A DNA stretch of 8,983 nt from Oscillospiraceae bacterium. GTDB taxonomy: Bacteria; Bacillota; Clostridia; Oscillospirales; Oscillospiraceae. Shown here in pieces: positions 4,258 through 8,983 of this stretch (its first letter is position 1; every line of letters begins with the position of its first letter). The notes beneath the pieces are model-generated. The model was not told the origin of the DNA. It was given only the letters and a program-made list of their open reading frames with translations, and made no database searches. The DNA lies in NCBI GenBank assembly GCA_016295615.1, contig JAEDKW010000045.1:1-8983 (forward strand), written 5' to 3'. The translations under genes and the position numbers were made by a program.

Positions 4258-7191
4258 TTACAGCAGCTTATAAAGCACCGTTGCCACCTGCGCGCGCGTC
4301 ATGGGACTGGCGGGGAGGAAGCGTCCGTCCGTGTCGCCGGTGAGAATGCCCAGGGCGCTGAGCGTGCTGACGTAGCTTTCCGCCCAGGGCGCGACCTGCG
4401 CGCTGTCACGGAAGGTCAGTGCCGGCGCGGCGTAGCCCTTCTCGAGAAGGCGTCCGATCATCGTCACCGCCTCCTGACGGCTGATGTTTGCCGTGGGGTA
4501 AAAGACCGCTGAACCGTCGGCGCCGGTGCTGCCCTTGGTGACGCCGAGGGCATACATGGCGCGCACGCCGTCATACGCCCAGGGGGCGATGCCGGCGCTG
4601 TCGGCAAAGGGAAGGGAGACGGAGGAGAAGTCCTGCGCGGGCGCGAGATAGCGGTAGAGCAGCACGGCAAATTCCTGACGGCTGATGTTGGTATCGGGCT
4701 TGAAGTTGCCGTACTCGTCACCGTTGGTAATGCCGCTGCGCTTGAGATAGGAAACGTAGCTGTTCGCCCAGTGGTCGCTCATATCGGGGAAGGCGGGGCT
4801 CAGATCCTGCGCAAGGATATCCGCGCTTTTGCGCGTGAGGTTGCCGCTGGCATCGCCGGCAACGACCGTCACGCGGTGCAGCTGTCCGTCAGACTCGGGC
4901 AGCGTGACGGAGAACGTACCGCCGGACCAGGAGTAGTCGATCGCCGCACCGTCATAGGTGATGCGCAGCGTGGTGAGCGACGCGCCGTCGCAGTCATCGG
5001 CGATCGTGCCGGTCACGCGTGTGGGGTCGGTCTGCGTGTGGAAGGTGATCGCCGGGGCGGCGGAATCCACCACGCCGTCGTAGGAAAGCACGAACTGGTC
5101 AAGGTAGATCGCGCTGATGCGCTCCGTGTCGGAGGTGAGGGAAAGACCGGTGATCCGCGTTGCGCCTGCGGGCAGCGTGAAGGAGAGCTGCTGCCAGCCG
5201 GTAAAGTTCAGATACGCGGCGTCGGTGCTGCCGGCGTCGGTCTCCAGCGTGAGCATGGCGCCGCCGGCGTCGCCGAAGACCCAGAAGTTCACGCTGTCAT
5301 AGCTTGCCTTGACGGGGTAATTGAGCCCGATCTCCGCGCTCACGCCGGGGTAGGTGGCATAGTCCAGTCTGCCGGAGGCGCTGCCGCGGCGGACATAGCT
5401 TTCGTTCGTGTTTTGCGAGAGCATCGCGTTCACGCCGGTGTAGGCTTCAAAAGGCTGCTCAAAGGTGTCGAGTGTGCGCAGCGGGTCTGCCGAGACCGAC
5501 ACGGGAACGGTCAGCGAGGTCTTGCCGACGCTTACCGTCAGCGAGCCGCTGCCAATCGGACCGGCGGCGGTAAAGACGCCGTTTTCGTCCACGGTGCCGA
5601 CATTGCCGTCCACGCGCCAGGTGAAGCACTGACTGCCGCCGAGGACGCTGAGATGCCGGTAGACCGCCTGCGCGCTCAGGGCGACCTTGTCGCCGCGGGA
5701 GAGCGACAGCGCGGTAACGGCTTTGCCGTCCCGCAAAAGCGTAATGCTGTCGGGGTCGGTGATCACGCGGATCTCCCGGGTGGCGTATTTGCTGCCGCTG
5801 CGCGCACCCACGGTGACCGTTCCGGACGCGGGCGCGGTGAGGATATTACCCTCTACGCTGCCGCGGTCGGAAGAAAAGGTGAGCGAAGCGCGCATGGGGA
5901 TGTAATTCGTATCCACGGCGGCGCCGTACAGCTCGACCTCGGCGCCGGGGAGGCAGCAGTCAGCCTGCGCGGAAAGATAGATGTGATGCAGCGTTCCGGT
6001 GGACTCGCCGGAGGCGACCAGGAACACATGGTTGGTCACGGCGCGCAGCGAGCCGTCGGAGGGCTTGTTGGCAAGCGTCGCCTCCGTGTCGGTGGGCATC
6101 GTGGCAAAAAGCGTTGTGGAGCCGCCGCCGTCAAGGCTCATCGCCGTGACGCAGCCAAGCTCGACCAGGCGCTCGGCGACCTGCGAAAGACTTGCGCCGA
6201 TGCTGTAGCCCGCCTGACGGCCGTCGATCGTGTAGAGGATCAAAGAGCCGTCGGCGGTCAGACCGATCGCCGTGCGCGGCGCGCTGCCGGAGGGCAGACC
6301 GGAGCAGACCTGAGCGTTGTCCACAAGCTGATACAGCGCGCCGACCATATTCGTCACACCGTTCCACTTCTCATCGTTCGCACTGACGCGGACGGTGATG
6401 CGCTCGCCGCGGTTCAGCGCGAGCAGCGTGTCGGTGTAGCCTGCGCCGGAACTCAGATTTGCGGAGAGGACGTACTGGTCGTCGTCGATGACGGTGTCTT
6501 TGGCATTGGGCAGCACCTCGTCGACCACAAGCTCCAGCTCGCCGCCGATGCTCAGCGCACCGTCGGCGACGGAGCAGACGACCTCCACGCCGGCTTCGTT
6601 CGTGCCGGTGGAGCGGCGGGCGTTGAAGGCAGAGTCATACAGGAAGATGCCGTAGCCGCTCTGGCGCACATAGTTGAGCGCAAAGATGGAAAACTGCAGA
6701 CCGCTTTCGGTTTCAGCGGTCATGCTCAGCTCGGGTTTTCCCATGACCGTCGTGCCGTCGTCGTAAAAGCCGATGGCATAGCCGCTGCCGCTGGCATTGC
6801 GCAGCACGCCGTCCGTCATCACGCTGCCGAGCGGAACGCCGGTGGCGGTGTCGTAATAGTCGCCGTTGATGCCCGCCACCACGCGGTATCCCTCCTGCTC
6901 AAGCGCCCTGGCGGCGGCGGAGACGGTGGTGAGCTGCGTGGTGTAATCGCCGCCGGTGACAATGGGCGTGACGCTGCGGTTCGGCGAATAGACGATATAG
7001 TTCTCCTGCCGCAGATCGGAGTTCGTGTTGCTCCAGAATGTGCCGGCGGCAAGCTGCGTGCCTTCGTTGACCGTGACGGACGACAGACGCAGATCGTCGC
7101 CGAGCGCCACGGAGGCGTGCGCCGTCAGCGGCGCGGCGGCAAGAACGATGGCAAGGGAAAACGAGATGATTTTGCGCACGGTAGCTTTCAC
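4258..7191 (-). CDS. Secreted phosphodiester-glycosidase (NAGPA-like) protein with Ig-like, carbohydrate-binding-like and three SLH domains
   Basis: A 977-aa surface protein. Residues 1-26 form a signal peptide (basic MKATVRK, hydrophobic core, AHA cleavage site before Ser27). About 60-395 is the phosphodiester glycosidase domain related to the GlcNAc-1-phosphodiester glycosidase 'uncovering enzyme', with NGDYYD (109-114), PRTAIGLTADGSLILYTIDG (305-324), MSLDGGGSTTLF (351-362) and NKPSDGSLRAVTNHVFL (375-391). Next come two Ig-like stretches (about 400-480 and 480-568), a galactose-binding-like beta domain (about 572-706), another Ig-like module (about 710-792) and three SLH repeats (about 800-850, 860-918, 925-977) with the ISRQE/TRAQ signatures that bind secondary cell-wall polymer. 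It likely trims a sugar-phosphate bond at the cell surface; the substrate is unknown. The GTG start (7189-7191) has AAAGGAGGG five bases upstream. An in-frame ATG at 7213-7215 has no such site, and the frame's further extension overlaps hemW. Domain boundaries are approximate. Confidence 0.9.
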   Translation of the reverse strand: MKATVRKIISFSLAIVLAAAPLTAHASVALGDDLRLSSVTVNEGTQLAAGTFWSNTNSDLRQENYIVYSPNRSVTPIVTGGDYTTQLTTVSAAARALEQEGYRVVAGINGDYYDTATGVPLGSVMTDGVLRNASGSGYAIGFYDDGTTVMGKPELSMTAETESGLQFSIFALNYVRQSGYGIFLYDSAFNARRSTGTNEAGVEVVCSVADGALSIGGELELVVDEVLPNAKDTVIDDDQYVLSANLSSGAGYTDTLLALNRGERITVRVSANDEKWNGVTNMVGALYQLVDNAQVCSGLPSGSAPRTAIGLTADGSLILYTIDGRQAGYSIGASLSQVAERLVELGCVTAMSLDGGGSTTLFATMPTDTEATLANKPSDGSLRAVTNHVFLVASGESTGTLHHIYLSAQADCCLPGAEVELYGAAVDTNYIPMRASLTFSSDRGSVEGNILTAPASGTVTVGARSGSKYATREIRVITDPDSITLLRDGKAVTALSLSRGDKVALSAQAVYRHLSVLGGSQCFTWRVDGNVGTVDENGVFTAAGPIGSGSLTVSVGKTSLTVPVSVSADPLRTLDTFEQPFEAYTGVNAMLSQNTNESYVRRGSASGRLDYATYPGVSAEIGLNYPVKASYDSVNFWVFGDAGGAMLTLETDAGSTDAAYLNFTGWQQLSFTLPAGATRITGLSLTSDTERISAIYLDQFVLSYDGVVDSAAPAITFHTQTDPTRVTGTIADDCDGASLTTLRITYDGAAIDYSWSGGTFSVTLPESDGQLHRVTVVAGDASGNLTRKSADILAQDLSPAFPDMSDHWANSYVSYLKRSGITNGDEYGNFKPDTNISRQEFAVLLYRYLAPAQDFSSVSLPFADSAGIAPWAYDGVRAMYALGVTKGSTGADGSAVFYPTANISRQEAVTMIGRLLEKGYAAPALTFRDSAQVAPWAESYVSTLSALGILTGDTDGRFLPASPMTRAQVATVLYKLL

Positions 7192-7196
7192 AGTGG

Positions 7197-7205
7197 CCCT
7201 CCTTT
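7197..7205 (-). promoter_or_regulatory. Shine-Dalgarno site deciding the GTG start of the SLH protein
   Basis: On the minus strand AAAGGAGGG ends five bases before GTG (7189-7191). It lies downstream of the alternative ATG at 7213-7215, so it can serve only the GTG. Confidence 0.85.
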
Positions 7206-7237
7206 GGAAATGCATGGGTGATTGGTATACATAACAC

Positions 7238-7266
7238 AGTATAGCATACGGCGTCTCGTAAGTAAA
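7238..7266 (-). promoter_or_regulatory. Promoter of the SLH protein gene
   Basis: On the minus strand: -35 TTTACT (7261-7266), 17-bp spacer, and -10 TATACT (7238-7243) with an extended TGC directly before it. Transcription would start near 7231, giving a leader of about 40 bases. It lies in the 113-bp gap after hemW. No strong terminator separates hemW from this gene; only an A/T hairpin GGAAAAA-N7-TTTTTCC (minus strand) sits just before the promoter, so some readthrough from hemW is possible. Confidence 0.75.
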
Positions 7267-7304
7267 GACGAATCGGGACGGAAAAAGTTTCCATTTTTCC
7301 CCTT

Positions 7305-8426
7305 TTAGACCGCGTCGAGAACGCAGGCGATGATGCGGTTGGAGAGGAGAAAGCCCTGCGGCGTGAGATGCCAGCGCTCGCCGTTTTGCCCGGCAAGACC
7401 GTGCGCCTTGCATTCGCGCAGCACCGCTTCCGCGCCGGCAAAGGGCAGACCTGCCTCCCGTGCGCAGATGCCGCGCACCGTGCGCAGTCCCAGCATCAGA
7501 TACTCCTCCTGCCGCTCGCGCGGCGAAACGGCGGCGTCCTCGCTGTAAACGATGCTGCCCTGCAGATAGGCGTTTAGGTCGCGCGCGACGGCAAAGCGCC
7601 GTCCGCCGAAGTCCGAATGTGCGCCGGGACCGAAGCCGAGGTATTCTCCCAGCGTCCAGTATTTCAGATTGTGGCGCGACTCGTAACCGGGCTTGGAAAA
7701 GTTGGAGATCTCGTATTGCCCGTAGCCGTTTTCGCGCAGAAAGCGCACCGTTTCCAAATAGAAGTCCGCCTGCGCGTCGTCGTCGGGAAGCTGCGCCTGC
7801 GCGCGGCGGCTGTAAAGCGGGGTGCCTTTCTCGACCTTGAGACCGTAGCAGGAAAGATGCTCCGGCTGCAGCGCGACCGCTGCAGCGAGATTCGCCTGCC
7901 AGCGCGCCATCGTCTGACGGGGCAATCCGTATATGAGGTCGAGGCTCACGTTGTCAAAGCCTGCGCTTCGCGCCGCCGCCGCGGCACGCGCGGTCTCCGC
8001 GGCGGTGTGAATGCGTCCGAGCGCGCGCAGCTCGCCGTCGTCAAACGATTGTGCGCCGAGCGAAATGCGGTTGAAGCCCGCACTGCGCAGCAGCCGCAGC
8101 GCGTCGGCGTCTTGCGCGCTGTCGGGATTCGCCTCGAAGGTGATCTCCGCATCGCGGGAGAGCGCATAGTGCGCCCCAACCGCTTCAAGCAGCTCCGCGA
8201 GCCGCCGTGCACCAAGCAGGCTCGGCGTGCCGCCGCCGAGGTAGACGGTATCGACCGTGTACGCCGCAGCGCGCGCTGCGCCCTGCGAAAGCTCCCGCTT
8301 CAGCGCGGCGCAGTAGGCGTCCATCTTCTCCTCGCTGCGCGCAAGGGAGTAGAAGTCGCAGTAAATGCACTTGCTTTTACAAAACGGGATATGAAGATAA
8401 AGTCCGAGCGGACGGGCGTCTGACAT
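7305..8426 (-). CDS. hemW: HemW-type radical SAM haem chaperone (formerly annotated HemN-like coproporphyrinogen oxidase)
   Basis: A 373-aa cytoplasmic radical SAM protein, the normal HemW length. The cluster motif is HIPFCKSKCIYCDF (12-25), with Cys16, Cys20 and Cys23 binding the 4Fe-4S cluster. Phe25 stands where true HemN oxidases have a fourth cysteine, and this is the known mark separating HemW from HemN. Also visible are YLGGGTPS (62-69) for SAM binding, EANPD (98-102), ISLGAQSFDD (121-130), LDLIYGLPRQT (162-172) and the HemW signature HNLKYW (252-257). In this family the protein binds haem and delivers it to membrane targets; decarboxylase activity is not expected. The ATG at 8426 has TGAGGTGA (minus strand, 8433-8440) upstream. 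It is divergent from spoVAC and upstream of the SLH gene, whose function is unrelated. In many Firmicutes hemW lies beside lepA or hrcA; neither is seen here. Confidence 0.95.
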   Translation of the reverse strand: MSDARPLGLYLHIPFCKSKCIYCDFYSLARSEEKMDAYCAALKRELSQGAARAAAYTVDTVYLGGGTPSLLGARRLAELLEAVGAHYALSRDAEITFEANPDSAQDADALRLLRSAGFNRISLGAQSFDDGELRALGRIHTAAETARAAAAARSAGFDNVSLDLIYGLPRQTMARWQANLAAAVALQPEHLSCYGLKVEKGTPLYSRRAQAQLPDDDAQADFYLETVRFLRENGYGQYEISNFSKPGYESRHNLKYWTLGEYLGFGPGAHSDFGGRRFAVARDLNAYLQGSIVYSEDAAVSPRERQEEYLMLGLRTVRGICAREAGLPFAGAEAVLRECKAHGLAGQNGERWHLTPQGFLLSNRIIACVLDAV

Positions 8427-8446
8427 GGCGCATCACCTCACGGAGC

Positions 8447-8475
8447 ATTTTACCGTTTTTCATCGTTTGAGGCAA
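8447..8475 (-). promoter_or_regulatory. Probable hemW promoter
   Basis: On the minus strand: -35 TTGCCT (8470-8475), 17-bp spacer, -10 TAAAAT (8447-8452). The predicted start near 8440 would put the Shine-Dalgarno site at the very 5' end of a leader of about 14 bases, unusually short, so the real start could differ. Confidence 0.5.
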
Positions 8476-8488
8476 GAAAAACATAAAA
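8460..8488 (+). promoter_or_regulatory. Possible sigma-G-type promoter of spoVAC
   Basis: spoVA operons are transcribed by forespore sigma-G in known spore formers. The nearest match here is CATAAAA (8482-8488), resembling the sigma-G -10 CATNHTA, with TCATC (8460-8464) at about the right distance for the loose -35. The match is imperfect and overlaps the hemW -35 region on the other strand. I find no strong sigma-A promoter facing spoVAC in the gap. Confidence 0.3.
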
Positions 8489-8495
8489 ACAGCAG

Positions 8496-8517
8496 TTTTG
8501 GCAACACTATGCCAAAA
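8496..8517 (+). promoter_or_regulatory. Inverted repeat abutting the spoVAC ribosome-binding site
   Basis: TTTTGGCA (8496-8503), a 6-base spacer ACACTA, and TGCCAAAA (8510-8517) form a perfect 8-bp inverted repeat. Its last two bases are the first two of the Shine-Dalgarno AAGGAG (8516-8521). As RNA it would fold right against the ribosome site; as DNA it has the symmetry of a dimeric repressor site. No T-run follows in the plus direction, so it is not a terminator. Confidence 0.55.
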
Positions 8518-8529
8518 GGAGTGATCAAC

Positions 8530-8964
8530 ATGAACATGACACCGCAGGAATATCAGCAGTATGTCAAGCAGCGCTCTCCGAAATCGCCGATCGTCAAGGA
8601 TACCGTGATCGCATTCATCGTCGGCGGCGCGATCTGCGTGATCGGTCAGCTCATCATGAACGGCTTTTTGTCGACCGGCATGGAAAAAACGGACGCGAGC
8701 AGCGCAACGTCGATCTGTCTTGTGTTTCTCTCAGCGCTCTTTACGGGACTGAACCTTTACAACTCGCTTGCCCGTTTTGCCGGCGCCGGTACGCTCGTGC
8801 CGATCACCGGCTTTGCCAACTCCGTCGTCTCTCCCGCGATCGACTTCAAGAGCGAGGGCTTCGTCACGGGCATGGCGGCGAAAATGTTCACGGTGGCAGG
8901 ACCCGTCATCGTGTTCGGCACGCTTGCCAGCGCGGTCTACGGCGTGATTTTGATGCTGCTGTAA
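8530..8964 (+). CDS. spoVAC: Stage V sporulation protein AC, dipicolinate channel subunit
   Basis: A 144-aa inner-membrane protein (family about 150 aa). SpoVA proteins move calcium-dipicolinate into the forespore and release it at germination; SpoVAC itself behaves as a mechanosensitive channel in Bacillus. The sequence follows Bacillus SpoVAC, with a charged N-terminal stretch QRSPKSPIVKD, then hydrophobic segments at about 25-45, 60-80, 85-102 and 117-142. The diagnostic block FAGAGTLVPITGFANSVVSPAIDFKSEG lies at 83-110. The ATG at 8530 is preceded by AAGGAG with 8 bases of spacing; the in-frame frame opening upstream at 8425 would run across hemW's promoter and lacks a ribosome site. The gene stops 19 bases before the window ends, so spoVAD and spoVAE probably follow. 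It marks the host as an endospore former. The gene faces away from hemW with 103 bp between. Confidence 0.94.
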   Translation: MNMTPQEYQQYVKQRSPKSPIVKDTVIAFIVGGAICVIGQLIMNGFLSTGMEKTDASSATSICLVFLSALFTGLNLYNSLARFAGAGTLVPITGFANSVVSPAIDFKSEGFVTGMAAKMFTVAGPVIVFGTLASAVYGVILMLL

Positions 8965-8983
8965 AAAAAGACCGCAGGGCAAA

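Noticed and set aside
4771..7221. 816-codon open frame on the plus strand opposite the SLH gene
   Set aside because: It is Arg/Gly/Ala/His-rich without domains, hydrophobic cores or a ribosome site, and is exactly antisense to a gene with clear domains. Long antisense frames are expected in GC-rich codon usage.
7192..7413. Upstream extension of the SLH protein to 1051 aa
   Set aside because: It would bury the signal peptide, overlap the end of hemW and include the promoter and Shine-Dalgarno site.
7617..8423. 268-codon plus-strand frame opposite hemW
   Set aside because: Antisense shadow of a fully conserved radical SAM gene; no ribosome site or family features.
8496..8517. Sigma-54 promoter reading of TTGGCA-N6-TGCC before spoVAC
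   Set aside because: The GG-to-GC distance is 11 rather than 12 bases, the -12 element lacks TTGC, and spoVA genes are known sigma-G targets.
1..8983. Mobile element, CRISPR array, toxin-antitoxin or defence island
   Set aside because: No transposase, integrase, nuclease, regularly spaced repeats, tRNA attachment site or small toxin-like gene pair was seen; composition is even across the genes.

Overview
The window reads as an ordinary chromosomal segment of a GC-rich, endospore-forming member of the Clostridia, probably an Oscillospiraceae-like gut Firmicute. Four things point there: a SpoVAC spore-channel gene, a Bacillus-type (GSI-alpha) glutamine synthetase, an S-layer-homology (SLH) surface protein, and purine-rich Shine-Dalgarno sites (AAAGGAG) at nearly every gene. 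The species call is an inference from family content and composition; no rRNA or taxonomic marker is present.

Layout. Positions 1-48 hold the tail of a plus-strand gene, which converges on glnA (minus, 122-1453) across a perfect bidirectional terminator (66-95). Upstream of glnA is a roughly 320-bp divergent intergenic region. It holds the glnA promoter, an A6T6 tract, a 20-bp perfect GC palindrome and a nested inverted-repeat block, then a near-consensus promoter for a small orphan OadG-type membrane protein (plus, 1772-2044). A terminator and a second GC hairpin follow. Next is a two-gene operon: a short KdpD-like sensor kinase (plus, 2303-3397) overlapping a KdpE-like response regulator (plus, 3381-4091). 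A tail with two small hairpins and another bidirectional terminator (4201-4232) separates it from a convergent minus-strand pair. That pair is hemW (7305-8426) followed by a secreted 977-aa phosphodiester-glycosidase/SLH protein with its own promoter (4258-7191). Divergent from hemW is spoVAC (plus, 8530-8964), the first spoVA gene visible; the window ends just where the next gene would begin.

How the genes fit together. This is a set of small, independent transcription units rather than one pathway: nitrogen assimilation (glnA), a possible decarboxylase-pump accessory subunit (OadG-like), a Kdp-type signalling pair without a potassium pump in view, haem trafficking (hemW), cell-surface glycan chemistry (SLH protein) and dipicolinate transport in sporulation (spoVAC). 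I see no tRNA, rRNA, CRISPR array, insertion sequence, prophage or defence system, and no convincing undescribed multi-gene system. The most interesting leads are non-coding: an inverted repeat touching the spoVAC ribosome-binding site, the structured block between glnA and the OadG-like gene, and paired repeats in the kinase promoter. Many long antisense reading frames exist opposite the real genes, but they look like by-products of GC-rich codon use.
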